A DNA stretch of 64,000 bases, taken from Streptomyces decoyicus. Its GTDB lineage: Bacteria; Actinomycetota; Actinomycetes; Streptomycetales; Streptomycetaceae. The stretch spans positions 1,860,001-1,924,000 of the forward strand of contig NZ_CP082301.1 in NCBI RefSeq assembly GCF_019880305.1, read 5' to 3'. Of the stretch, positions 27,396-37,376 are shown in pieces. How positions within the stretch are numbered: position 1 is the first letter of the stretch; the number at the start of each line of letters is the position of its first letter. The translations under genes and the position numbers were made by a program. A model generated the notes under the pieces. The model was given only the letters and a program-made list of their open reading frames with translations. It made no database searches and was not told the origin of the DNA.

Positions 27396-28022
27396 TCAGG
27401 CCTCGAAGGGGCGGGCCGGCCACGGCGCATCGGCCGGCCGCAGCGCGTCCAGACCCTCGCCGAGCCGGGCCGCGGCGAGTGCCAGCACGCCCACGACGAG
27501 GCAGTTGTTGTGCAGATCACCGGCGAGCGCCCCGCGGACCAGCTCGTCCTGCGGCACCCGTGCCAGCTCCATGTCGGCCTCCTCCTCGGAGACCTCGAAG
27601 CGCTCCCCCTCGGCCTCGGACAGCCCCCGGGCGAGGAAGATCCTCACGGCTTCGTCACAACCGCCGGGCGTGGTGTACACATCGGTCAGCACCCGCCAGT
27701 CCTCGGCCTTGACGTGCGCCTCCTCGTACAGCTCGCGCTGCGCCGCGTGCAGCGGGTTCTCACCGGGGATGTCGAGCAGCCCGGCGGGGATCTCCCACAG
27801 CTTCTGGCGTACGGGGTGGCGGTACTGGCGCAGCACCAGCACCCGGCCCTCGTCGTCGAGGGCGACGACGGCCACGGAACCGGGGTGGACCTGGTAGTCG
27901 CGCGTGACGGTGGAGCCGTCCGGCATGACGACCTCGTCGGTGCGCACGCTGGTCTTGTTCCCGGTGAACGGCGTCGTGGTCGCGGTGACCGTCCACTCCT
28001 CGGGGGTGTCCTTGATCGCCAT
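27396..28022 (-). CDS. Nudix hydrolase, ADP-ribose pyrophosphatase type
   Basis: This 208-residue Nudix enzyme has the box G-x5-E-x7-R-E-L-x-E-E-A in GLLDIPGENPLHAAQRELYE plus EA. DEGRVLVLRQYRHPVRQKLW, just before, is typical of ADP-ribose pyrophosphatases, which split ADP-ribose to AMP and ribose-5-phosphate. It lacks the winged-helix tail of the NrtR regulators. ATG 28022 follows a GGAGGACGCGCC-type site. It lies 98 bases after pyrG and may be co-transcribed with it. It could share ADP-ribose chemistry with the glycohydrolase at 17276. Confidence 0.88.
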   Translation of the reverse strand: MAIKDTPEEWTVTATTTPFTGNKTSVRTDEVVMPDGSTVTRDYQVHPGSVAVVALDDEGRVLVLRQYRHPVRQKLWEIPAGLLDIPGENPLHAAQRELYEEAHVKAEDWRVLTDVYTTPGGCDEAVRIFLARGLSEAEGERFEVSEEEADMELARVPQDELVRGALAGDLHNNCLVVGVLALAAARLGEGLDALRPADAPWPARPFEA

Positions 28023-28063
28023 GGCGCGTCCTCCTGTGTGTTGCCTCGTACCCAACGCAGAAA

Positions 28064-28096
28064 CCGGGGCACGACCTCGAAGAGGCCGTACCCCGG
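28064..28096 (-). terminator. Possible hairpin between pyrG and the Nudix gene
   Basis: Two 15-base arms (28064-28078, 28082-28096) pair with two mismatches that become G-U pairs on one strand, around a 3-base loop. It could be a weak terminator or attenuator after pyrG. Confidence 0.4.
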
Positions 28097-28120
28097 CAAC
28101 CGTATCCGCCGCGGTGTTCC

Positions 28121-29776
<1,656 letters not shown>

Positions 29777-30220
29777 GGCCAAGAGGGAGCTCCCGTGGTC
29801 GCGAGGTGGAGAGGTGCGATGCGGCGTGGGGCCTGGTGATTCAGGGGTGCCGTCGCTGCGGTTCGGGGGTGCCGTGACTTCTGCCGTGACATCTATCTGC
29901 GTCCCACCGGTCCACGGGGTACCAGGCTATCAGCGACCGGGCATGGTCGTGTCCGGGCACACATGGGAACCTGGCAGTAGCTGCCCGGGTGACACTGTCA
30001 CGTGACGGAGGCCACCCATTTGGACCGCCTCACTCGTCGCGAGGGTCGCGCGGATCACCGACGTGCGTCGTATCCTGCTCGGACACTCGCATCGAGCCGT
30101 CCGGGAAGGCACCACCCCCGCCCGATTTCCGGTCCCGCTGCTCGGCGACGTTTCATGGGCAGGACGGACAGATCACAACGTCCCATGGGGGGCGTGACTC
30201 CAGTTCGACGGGAGATGCAC
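29777..30220. other. Divergent promoter region pyrG / GH15
   Basis: These 444 bases separate pyrG (minus) and the GH15 enzyme (plus). There is no convincing gene. A short AT-richer segment around 30060-30180 is a reasonable promoter area for the plus-strand gene. I see no long inverted repeat. Confidence 0.45.
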
Positions 30221-32026
30221 GTGGCCGGGCGCATCGAGGACTACGCACTTATCGGCGATATGCAAACCGCCGCTCTAGTGTGCAGGGACGGCACAGTGGA
30301 CTGGCTGTGTCTGCCCCGCTTCGACTCCCCGGCGGTCTTTGCAGGGCTGCTGGGCACGGAGGAGCACGGATTCTGGCGGATGGGGCCGGTCAACGGCCCC
30401 GGGGGCCGGCCCGCGCCGGCCGACCGCCGGCGCTACCGGGGCGATTCCCTCGTACTGGAATCGGAGTGGGACACCCCGCGCGGCACCGTCCGCGTGATCG
30501 ACTTCATGCCGCCGCGTGATGGCGCGCCGCAGCTGATCCGCATCGTGGAGGGCGTCAGCGGCCGCGTGCCGATGCGCTCGCAGCTGCGGATGCGGTTCTC
30601 CTACGGCTGGGTCGTGCCCTGGGTGCACAAGATCGACGAGCGTACGGTCGCGGTCGCCGGCCCCGATTCGGTATGGCTGGACACCGAGGCGGAGACCTAC
30701 GGCAAGGACCTGACGACGTTCTCCGACTTCACCGTCTCGCCGGGTGAGCGGATCGCGTTCACGATCAGCTGGGAGCCCTCCCACAAGCAGCCGCCGGCCG
30801 TGGCGGACCCGGAGGGGTCGCTGGAGGCCACCGAGGAGTTCTGGCGTGAGTGGGTCGAGCACTGCACCTACCACGGCCCCTACCGCGACGCGGTGGTGCG
30901 TTCCCTGATCACGCTGAAGGCGCTGACGTACGCGCCGACCGGCGGGATCGTGGCGGCGCCGACGACCTCCCTGCCGGAGTGCGTCGGCGGCGTACGCAAC
31001 TGGGACTACCGCTTCACCTGGCTCCGGGATGCCGCGATCACGCTGTCCTCCCTGTTGCGCACCGGCTACCGCGAAGAGGCGCGGGCATGGCGGGAGTGGC
31101 TGCTGCGGGCGGTGGCCGGCGATCCGGAGAACCTCCAGATCATGTACGGCATCGCCGGTGAGCGGGAACTGGGCGAGAACGAGCTCACCTGGCTCCCCGG
31201 ATACGAGAATTCCCGTCCGGTGCGGGTCGGCAACGGCGCCGCCGGACAGCTCCAGCTCGATGTGTACGGCGAGGTCACCGAGGCGCTGCACCTGGCGCAC
31301 ATGACGGGCCTGGCCCGCAACGACTACGCCTCGCTGCTCCAGCTCAAGCTGATCCAGTGGGTGGAGAAGCACTGGGACGAGCCGGACGAGGGCATCTGGG
31401 AGGTCCGCGGCCCGCGCCGGCACTTCGTGCACTCCAAGGTCATGACCTGGGTCGCGGTCGACCGCACGGTCAAGCTGATCGAGTCCGGGGACGTCGACGG
31501 CCCGCTGGAGCGCTGGAAGGACCTGCGCGAGACGATCCACCGGGATGTCTGCGAGAACGGCTACGACAAGGAGCGCAACACCTTCACCCAGTCCTACGGC
31601 TCGCAGGAGCTGGACGCCTCGCTGCTGCTGATCCCGCAGATGGGTTTCCTGCCGCCGGACGACAAGCGCGTCATCGGCACGATCGAGGCGATCCAGCGGG
31701 AGCTCTCCACCGAGGACGGCTTCGTCCTGCGCTACCCGACGTCCGGTGCGGACGATCTCGGGGTGGACGGTCTGGAGGGCGAGGAGGGCGCCTTCCTGGC
31801 GTGCTCGTTCTGGCTCGCCGACGATCTGGCGATGATCGGCCGGGTGGACGAGGCCCGCAAGCTCTTCGAGAAGCTGCTCTCGCTCCGCAACGACCTGGGG
31901 CTGCTCGCCGAGGAGTGGGACCCCAAGGCCCAGCGGCAGGTGGGCAACTTCCCGCAGGCGTTCAGCCATGTTCCGCTGATCGACACCGCGCTGCGGCTGA
32001 CGGCCAGCGGGGCCTACGGAGGTTAG
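30221..32026 (+). CDS. Glycoside hydrolase family 15-like (glucoamylase/trehalase-type) enzyme
   Basis: This 601-residue cytoplasmic protein has no signal peptide. An N-terminal beta domain (GRIEDYALIGDMQTAALVCR, then DGTVDWLCLPRFDSP) precedes an (alpha/alpha)6 barrel with the GH15 motif VRNWDYRFTWLRDAAITLSS. Members act on maltodextrins or trehalose. GTG 30221 lies six bases after GGAG; ATG 30215 leaves no spacing to that site. A terminator at 32064 follows. Trehalase activity is known for related actinobacterial proteins, but the substrate is not decided here. Confidence 0.9.
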   Translation: MAGRIEDYALIGDMQTAALVCRDGTVDWLCLPRFDSPAVFAGLLGTEEHGFWRMGPVNGPGGRPAPADRRRYRGDSLVLESEWDTPRGTVRVIDFMPPRDGAPQLIRIVEGVSGRVPMRSQLRMRFSYGWVVPWVHKIDERTVAVAGPDSVWLDTEAETYGKDLTTFSDFTVSPGERIAFTISWEPSHKQPPAVADPEGSLEATEEFWREWVEHCTYHGPYRDAVVRSLITLKALTYAPTGGIVAAPTTSLPECVGGVRNWDYRFTWLRDAAITLSSLLRTGYREEARAWREWLLRAVAGDPENLQIMYGIAGERELGENELTWLPGYENSRPVRVGNGAAGQLQLDVYGEVTEALHLAHMTGLARNDYASLLQLKLIQWVEKHWDEPDEGIWEVRGPRRHFVHSKVMTWVAVDRTVKLIESGDVDGPLERWKDLRETIHRDVCENGYDKERNTFTQSYGSQELDASLLLIPQMGFLPPDDKRVIGTIEAIQRELSTEDGFVLRYPTSGADDLGVDGLEGEEGAFLACSFWLADDLAMIGRVDEARKLFEKLLSLRNDLGLLAEEWDPKAQRQVGNFPQAFSHVPLIDTALRLTASGAYGG

Positions 32027-32063
32027 CGCCCCCCTTCGGGGCGCCAACCTCCCGGCGTTCTGT

Positions 32064-32097
32064 GGTGCCGTCCGGCTTTCGGACGGCACCTTTCTTT
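32064..32097. terminator. Terminator between GH15 and GH64 genes
   Basis: An 11-bp stem (32064-32074 and 32080-32090) with a 5-base loop is followed by TTTCTTT on the plus strand, a clear intrinsic terminator after the GH15 gene. It also abuts the end of the convergent GH64 gene. Confidence 0.85.
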
Positions 32098-32098
32098 G

Positions 32099-33286
32099 TC
32101 AGAACGGGGTCAGCGTGAGGGTGATCTCCTTCGGGGCGCCGTCCTCGATGTACGAGGCGAAGCCGGCGACGTCGTCGAAGGCGAAGCCGTACGCCTTGCC
32201 GTCCTGCGTCGCGGCGTGCATGGCCCGGGCGTAGTGGTTGGTCAGCCGCTGCTGGTAGAAGGCGGCCGGGTCGGTGGTGGGCTGGTGTGCCTGCGCGGTG
32301 AGGGTGGAGCGGTTGAGGGCGGCGCCCAGGACGGCGGCGACCGGGCCGAGGGTGCCGTCGTTGGGGGCCGCGAGGGTGCCGTCGCAGAAGAGGACATCGC
32401 GGGTGGACGGCTTGTCGAAGGAGATCGTCTTGGGCCCGGTGAAGGAGAGCTTTCCGCCGCTGACCCGGCCGGTGAAGGTGCCCGCGTCGGTGGTGACGGT
32501 CAGGTCCTTGCCCGCGTAGGCGGACCAGGTCTCGTCGACGGCCGGGGCGAAGTAGTCCTCGGCGAACAGTCCGCTGTCCAGGCCGTGGCCGGGGGCGATG
32601 ACCCGCTTGTCGTCGATGACCAGGCGGCCGAAGCCGTCGGCGGCCCTGACGTCGGAGAAGACCTTGGCGCGGGCGCCGTCCTTGAGCGTGCCGGTGGTCT
32701 GCTCCTTGGCCCCGGTGAGCTTGATCGCGAGCGGGACGCTGAACATGTCGACCATGGTGGTGTTGCAGTACATCCCGCCGGAGTTGTACGTGAACTCGGC
32801 GCAGTCGTGCAGGACGTCGTAGTTGGGGTCGCCGGAGACCCAGCCCGCCGGGTAGGCCAGCGCGGCCTTGCCGTTGCCGTCCTGGACCGCCTTGAACTTG
32901 AGCTTGCCGCCCAGCGCGGTGTAGATCCGGCCGGACATGTACGGCAGCCGGAGGGTCGTGGTGCCGCCGGCGGCGAGCGGGATCGCGTAGTCGGTGAAAC
33001 CGTCCGGGCCGTTGTCGGCCAGGGCGACGGGCCTGAGTTCGGCTTCCGGGGTGACGTGCACCTGCTGGGTGCCGTCATTGCCGACGATGTAGATCCAGAC
33101 CGAGGAGTTGGCGTACTCACCGGAGTTGTTGACGAGGTGCAGGGGCATCCCGGCGGCGGCCCGGCCGGTCCGGGCGGAGCCGGCTGCCGGGGCGGTGGCA
33201 CCGGTCGCACGGCCGGCCAGGGCGATTCCGGAGGCGGTGGCGGCACCGGCGGCGAGGCCGCCGAGCAGGCTGCGGCGAGTGATCAT
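32099..33286 (-). CDS. Secreted beta-1,3-glucanase, GH64 (thaumatin-like)
   Basis: This 395-residue protein has a twin-arginine signal (TRRSLLGGLAAGAATASGIA) and an exported domain beginning MPLHLVNNSGEYANSSVWIY. WSAYAGKDLTVTTDAGTFTG and RDVLFCDGTLAAPNDGTLGP are blocks seen in GH64 laminaripentaose-producing glucanases. These cleave beta-1,3-glucan of fungal walls or laminarin. Its ATG overlaps the GH16 stop by four bases (33283-33286), so both glucanases are made from one transcript under the LacI-type operator at 34436. Confidence 0.85.
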   Translation of the reverse strand: MITRRSLLGGLAAGAATASGIALAGRATGATAPAAGSARTGRAAAGMPLHLVNNSGEYANSSVWIYIVGNDGTQQVHVTPEAELRPVALADNGPDGFTDYAIPLAAGGTTTLRLPYMSGRIYTALGGKLKFKAVQDGNGKAALAYPAGWVSGDPNYDVLHDCAEFTYNSGGMYCNTTMVDMFSVPLAIKLTGAKEQTTGTLKDGARAKVFSDVRAADGFGRLVIDDKRVIAPGHGLDSGLFAEDYFAPAVDETWSAYAGKDLTVTTDAGTFTGRVSGGKLSFTGPKTISFDKPSTRDVLFCDGTLAAPNDGTLGPVAAVLGAALNRSTLTAQAHQPTTDPAAFYQQRLTNHYARAMHAATQDGKAYGFAFDDVAGFASYIEDGAPKEITLTLTPF

Positions 33287-34380
33287 GAGGTGGCTCCTTG
33301 CGGGGTGGTGCGGCGGGAGGGCCGGGCGGTACGGGCCTGGCCGGGCTGCTGGACGGAGACCGCGACATGGTCGACGAGGAGGGAGCCGCCGGGCCGGGTG
33401 GCGTCGGTGGGGGTGGCGAAGCCCGCGACACCGTCCGGGAAGCCGCCGCCCATCGCGAGGTTGAGCAGCAGGAAGTGACCGTGGTGGGTGGCCTTCGCCC
33501 AGGTGTCGGCGTCCGTCTCGGAGGAGTTCACGGTGTGGAACTTCTGTCCGTCGACGTACCAGTTCAGCGACTCCGCGGCGCCGTCGGTGCGGTCGAGTTC
33601 CAGCGCGTAGGTGTGGAATCCGGCCTGGCAGGCGCTGCCCGGGCACGCGCGGGAACTGCCCTTGCCCTGGGTCTCGTTGCACGGCCCGCCGGGGTTGACG
33701 CCGCAGTGCAGCGTGCCCCAGACCTTGTTGATGCCGTTGACGTTCTCCATGATGTCGAACTCGCCGATGCCCGGCCAGTTCCCGTAGTTGCCGCGGTACT
33801 CGGCACCCAGCGTCCAGAACGCCGGCCAGTAGCCGAGCGCGCCGTCACCGGAGACATCGGGCATCCGGATGCTCGCCTCGATGCGGAGCCTGCCGCCGGC
33901 CGGGGCCGCGAAGTCGGTGCGCCGGGACTCGATGCGGCCCGAGGTCCAGGTGGCTCCGTCCTTCAAGGCCGTGATCTTCAGATGGCCCGCGCCGTCGAGC
34001 TGGAGGTTCTCGGGGCGGTCGGTGTAGGTCTCGCGCTCGCCGGTGCCCCAGTTGGAGGGGCCTCCCGGGTAGCCGGTGCCGGTGTCGGTGATCCAGTCGT
34101 CGGCGGAGGGGCGTGATCCGGCGGCGCCGTCGAAGTCCGTACGCCAGACTTCCTGGAAGGCGGTGGGGGCGGCGTTCGTTACGGGGGTGGCGCGCGGGGC
34201 GGGGCCCGCCTCTTCGGCCGACGCCGTCGGGAGGGTGAGCGCACAGGTGCTGACGAGTGCGGTGCTCGCGGCGAGGAGCAGCAGGCCCGCCCGCTTCTGC
34301 CGCCGATCCTCCGGCCGTTTCGGCTGCCGTTTTTGCAGCCGTTTTTGCACCCGGCTTCCGGGCCGATTATTCATGCTCAT
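33283..34380 (-). CDS. Secreted GH16 endo-beta-1,3-glucanase
   Basis: This 365-residue protein has a long basic n-region (about 30 residues, Lys/Arg/Gln-rich) before the hydrophobic signal core AGLLLLAASTALVSTCALTL. The GH16 catalytic signature GEFDIMENVNG gives E207 (nucleophile), D209 and E212 (acid/base). WGTGERETYTDRPENLQLDG and GYWPAFWTLGAEYRGNYGNW are typical of laminarinases. There is no carbohydrate-binding module, and the C-terminus ends Arg/Thr-rich. ATG 34380 has GAGGAGA seven bases upstream. It is the first gene of the glucanase pair. Confidence 0.9.
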   Translation of the reverse strand: MSMNNRPGSRVQKRLQKRQPKRPEDRRQKRAGLLLLAASTALVSTCALTLPTASAEEAGPAPRATPVTNAAPTAFQEVWRTDFDGAAGSRPSADDWITDTGTGYPGGPSNWGTGERETYTDRPENLQLDGAGHLKITALKDGATWTSGRIESRRTDFAAPAGGRLRIEASIRMPDVSGDGALGYWPAFWTLGAEYRGNYGNWPGIGEFDIMENVNGINKVWGTLHCGVNPGGPCNETQGKGSSRACPGSACQAGFHTYALELDRTDGAAESLNWYVDGQKFHTVNSSETDADTWAKATHHGHFLLLNLAMGGGFPDGVAGFATPTDATRPGGSLLVDHVAVSVQQPGQARTARPSRRTTPQGATS

Positions 34381-34435
34381 GACATTCTCTCCTCGATGCA
34401 GTGGGGGGTGAGGAGTTCCGTGGGGAGGTCCGTCG

Positions 34436-34449
34436 TGAGAGCGCTCTCA
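34436..34449. promoter_or_regulatory. LacI-family operator in the glucanase/regulator gap
   Basis: TGAGAGCGCTCTCA is a perfect 14-bp palindrome with the central CG typical of LacI-family operators. It closely resembles the known CebR box of Streptomyces (TGGGAGCGCTCCCA). It lies 56 bases upstream of the GH16 start and 73 bases upstream of the lacI-type gene, so it may repress both. Confidence 0.8.
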
Positions 34450-34472
34450 TATCCTGCGCTGTGAACCCTGCC

Positions 34473-34496
34473 GACTCGACGGCACACCGTCAAGTC
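34473..34496. promoter_or_regulatory. Second imperfect inverted repeat in the same gap
   Basis: Arms GACTCGACGG and CCGTCAAGTC (one mismatch) around a 4-base centre lie 25 bases before the regulator start. It could be a second operator or a leader hairpin. Confidence 0.35.
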
Positions 34497-34521
34497 GCCG
34501 TATGGAAAAAGGAGTTGTGTG

Positions 34522-35604
34522 GTGTCTGAGCCGAACGGTCCACGACCGACGCTGGAGGCGGTGGCGACGCTCGCCGGGGTCTCCCGCGCAACGGTGTCCC
34601 GCGTGGTCAACGGCGGTGCGGGCGTACGGGCCGCGGTCCGGGAACGGGTCCGCCAGGCAGTGGCCGAGCTGGGCTACGTACCGAACAGCGCGGCCCGCTC
34701 CCTGGTCACCCGCCGCACCGGAGCGGTCGCCGTGGTCATCGCGGAGCCGGAGACCAGAGTCTTCAGCGATCCGTTCTTCGGACGCCAACTACGGGGCATC
34801 AGCCGCGAACTGGCCGCCGCCGACACCCAGCTCCTGCTGATGTTCGTCGAGCACCGCGACGACTACGACCGCATCGGCCGCTATCTGTCGGCCGGGCATG
34901 TCGACGGCGCGCTGATGTTCTCGCTGCACCGCGACGACCCGCTGCCCGCCATGGCCGAGCGCGCCGGACTGCCCACCGTCTACGGCGGCCGTCCCGACTG
35001 GGCGGGCGCCGGCCGCGCGCCGCGGCCGCTGTACGTCGACACCGACAACCGCGGCGGTGCCCGCCAGGCCGTACGCCATCTCCTCGGCCGCGGCCGCCGC
35101 CGGATCGCCGTGATCACCGGACCGCTCGACCAGACCTCGGCGGTGGACCGGCTCGACGGCTACCGCGAGGCGCTGGGCACGGAGCCGGATCCGCGGCTGA
35201 TCGCGGACGGCGGGTTCACCGCCCGGGGCGGCGAACGGGCCATGGCCGAGCTTCTCGATGCCGCCCCGGACCTGGACGCCGTCTTCGCCTGCTCCGACCT
35301 GATGGCGAACGGCGCGCTGCGCACCCTGCGGGCCCGCGGACGGCGGGTGCCGGACGATGTGGCGGTGGTCGGCTACGACGATCTGGAACCGGCGGCCTGG
35401 GCGGATCCCCCGCTGACCACGGTGCGGCAGGACGTGGAGGAGATGGGGCGGCTGATGGCCCGGTTGCTGCTGCGGCTGCTGGATCCGCGCAAGGCCCCAG
35501 GGACGGAGGGATCGCCCGGGGCGGAAGAGGCTCCGGGCGCGGACGCGACGGGGCTGGTCCCGGTGATCACTGAGGCGCGGCTGGTGGTGCGGGAGTCGGC
35601 GTAA
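34522..35604 (+). CDS. LacI-family transcriptional regulator of the glucanase genes
   Basis: This 360-residue repressor has an N-terminal LacI helix-turn-helix (TLEAVATLAGVSRATVSRVV, about 10-29, then NG), hinge YVPNSAARSLVTRRTG, and a periplasmic-binding-like sugar domain (VFACSDLMANGALRTLRARG, DVAVVGYDDLEPAAWADPPL). GTG 34522 follows AAGGAG by seven bases; GTG 34519 is a weaker alternative. The divergent position to the GH16/GH64 pair and the operator at 34436 imply control by beta-glucan oligosaccharides, which is inference. The C-terminus carries a Pro/Gly/Glu-rich insert near residue 320. Confidence 0.9.
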   Translation: MSEPNGPRPTLEAVATLAGVSRATVSRVVNGGAGVRAAVRERVRQAVAELGYVPNSAARSLVTRRTGAVAVVIAEPETRVFSDPFFGRQLRGISRELAAADTQLLLMFVEHRDDYDRIGRYLSAGHVDGALMFSLHRDDPLPAMAERAGLPTVYGGRPDWAGAGRAPRPLYVDTDNRGGARQAVRHLLGRGRRRIAVITGPLDQTSAVDRLDGYREALGTEPDPRLIADGGFTARGGERAMAELLDAAPDLDAVFACSDLMANGALRTLRARGRRVPDDVAVVGYDDLEPAAWADPPLTTVRQDVEEMGRLMARLLLRLLDPRKAPGTEGSPGAEEAPGADATGLVPVITEARLVVRESA

Positions 35605-35612
35605 GCGGCGGG

Positions 35613-35645
35613 CCGCTATCCGGACCGGACGGCTCCGGATAGCGG
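35613..35645 (+). terminator. Hairpin between lacI-type and pucR-type genes
   Basis: A perfect 12-bp stem (35613-35624 and 35634-35645) with a 9-base loop lies just after the LacI-type stop and 22 bases before the PucR-type start. It probably ends the upstream transcript. Confidence 0.65.
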
Positions 35646-35667
35646 ACTACGGGTACCGTTCCACGCC

Positions 35668-37302
35668 ATGGGGCCGGAAGCGAAGATCGAAGCCGAGATC
35701 ACGGTACGCAGGGCGCTGGAGCTGCCCGCGCTGCGACGCGGTCTGCCGGAGGTGCTGGCCGGCGGCGACCGGCTGGACCGCCCGGTGCGCTGGGTGCACG
35801 CGGGCGAGGTCCCGCATATCGCCTCGCTGCTCAAGGGCGGCGAGCTGCTGCTGACCACCGGCCTCGGGCTGGGTGCCCGGCCGTCCGAGCAGCGCGCCTT
35901 CATCCGTAAGCTCGCGGACCGCGAGATCGCGGCTCTCGTCGTGGAGCTCGGCTCCCGTTTCGAATCGCTGCCCGCCGCGCTGGTCGACGCCGCACGGGAC
36001 AGCGGGCTCCCGCTGATCCAGCTGCACCGCGAGGTCCCGTACGTCACGGTCACCGAGGCGATCCACACCGAGATCATCAACAGCCACTACGCGCTGCTGC
36101 GGCGCGCCGACGAGATCCTGCGGCGCTGCACGGACGTGCTGCTGCGCGGCGGCGGCGCCCCCGAGGTACTGCGGCTGCTGGCCGTCTTCACCGGCAACCC
36201 GCTCTGCCTGGAGGCCCCCGACGGCAGCCCGCTGTACGCGGCGGGGCCGGAGAGCGACGACGACGGCGGCCCCGCGGACGCCGACCCGCTGCTGGCCTGG
36301 GAGGGCCTGCGCGACACCGGCGTACGCATCGACGTCCCCGGCGGAGGCCACGGCCCCGACGCGGTCCGCGCCCGCCTCGTCCTGCTGCCCGTCAACGCCC
36401 CCCTGGCGCCGGTGCACCGGATCGCCGCCGAGCGCGCCGCCGACCTCCTCGCCGTGGTGATGCTCCAGTCCCGACAGGAGGAGGTGCTCGCCGCCCGCGG
36501 CCGCGGCGACTTCCTCGCCGACCTGGCGGAGGGCCGGATCTCCGCGTCCGAGGCGCCCGCCCAGGCCCGCCTGCTGGGCTTCCGCCCCGGGTCGGAACCC
36601 GTGCTCCCGGTGGTGATGCGGCTGCCGGCCGGCCTCCCTTCCCCCGGCAGCTGGGCGCTGCTCGCCCAGGCCTTGCGCGAGGAACTCGCCGCCCCCGGGG
36701 TGCCCGTACTCCTCGGGGTACGCCCCGTGGAGGGCCGGGTCCCGCTGCTCGTCTCGCTCCGCGCGGGCCAGGACCGCGAGGCGCTCGCCGACCGGATCGC
36801 CGAGGCGCTGCGCGCCGGAGTCGTCCGCGCGGGCCTGGACCGGCCGGCCGCGCACCGCCCGGTGGTCGTCGTCGGAACGCCGGGCGACTGGGCCGCGGCG
36901 GGTCCCGGTCTGCGGCATGCCGCGGAGGCCGCGGCCTCGGCCCAGGGACTGCCGGAACAGCTCTGGTACGACGCCCGCCGGCTGGACATCGAGCTGTTGC
37001 TGTGGCGGATGCGCGAACACGGCGACCAGGGCATGCTCACCGACTTCGTGGAGCGCGCCATCGGGCCGCTACTCACGCACGACCGGGGCGCCCGTCAGCC
37101 GCTGCTGCCGACGCTGGAGGCCTATCTGGCCAGCGCGGGCCGCAAGGCCGAGACCGCCCGCGACCTGAACGTGAACCGGCAGACGCTGTACGACCGGCTG
37201 GCCCGCATCGCCCAGCTGCTGGGCACGGACCTGGACGATCCGCAGACGGTCCTGGGCCTGCGCCTGGCCCTGCGCGCGAGACGGCATACGGAGAAGCCTT
37301 AG
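35668..37302 (+). CDS. PucR-family transcriptional regulator
   Basis: This 544-residue regulator has an N-terminal PucR sensor domain (RRALELPALRRGLPEVLAGG, RWVHAGEVPHIASLLKGGEL, residues 10-125). A central GGDEF-related region follows, then the C-terminal PucR HTH (LASAGRKAETARDLNVNRQT, then LYDRLARIAQLLG). Relatives control purine, polyamine or amino-acid catabolism. No catabolic operon is adjacent, so the target lies elsewhere or is autoregulatory. ATG 35668 is the only good start. Confidence 0.9.
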   Translation: MGPEAKIEAEITVRRALELPALRRGLPEVLAGGDRLDRPVRWVHAGEVPHIASLLKGGELLLTTGLGLGARPSEQRAFIRKLADREIAALVVELGSRFESLPAALVDAARDSGLPLIQLHREVPYVTVTEAIHTEIINSHYALLRRADEILRRCTDVLLRGGGAPEVLRLLAVFTGNPLCLEAPDGSPLYAAGPESDDDGGPADADPLLAWEGLRDTGVRIDVPGGGHGPDAVRARLVLLPVNAPLAPVHRIAAERAADLLAVVMLQSRQEEVLAARGRGDFLADLAEGRISASEAPAQARLLGFRPGSEPVLPVVMRLPAGLPSPGSWALLAQALREELAAPGVPVLLGVRPVEGRVPLLVSLRAGQDREALADRIAEALRAGVVRAGLDRPAAHRPVVVVGTPGDWAAAGPGLRHAAEAAASAQGLPEQLWYDARRLDIELLLWRMREHGDQGMLTDFVERAIGPLLTHDRGARQPLLPTLEAYLASAGRKAETARDLNVNRQTLYDRLARIAQLLGTDLDDPQTVLGLRLALRARRHTEKP

Positions 37303-37376
37303 CGGGGGGACTGGGGGCGCCTCCCAGCGTTGACCGGGGGAGCGTCGCAGGCCCACGGAGACCGGGGAGATACTCC

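Noticed and set aside
27396..28022. NrtR regulator
   Set aside because: The Nudix protein lacks the winged-helix C-terminus of NrtR and looks like an ADP-ribose pyrophosphatase.
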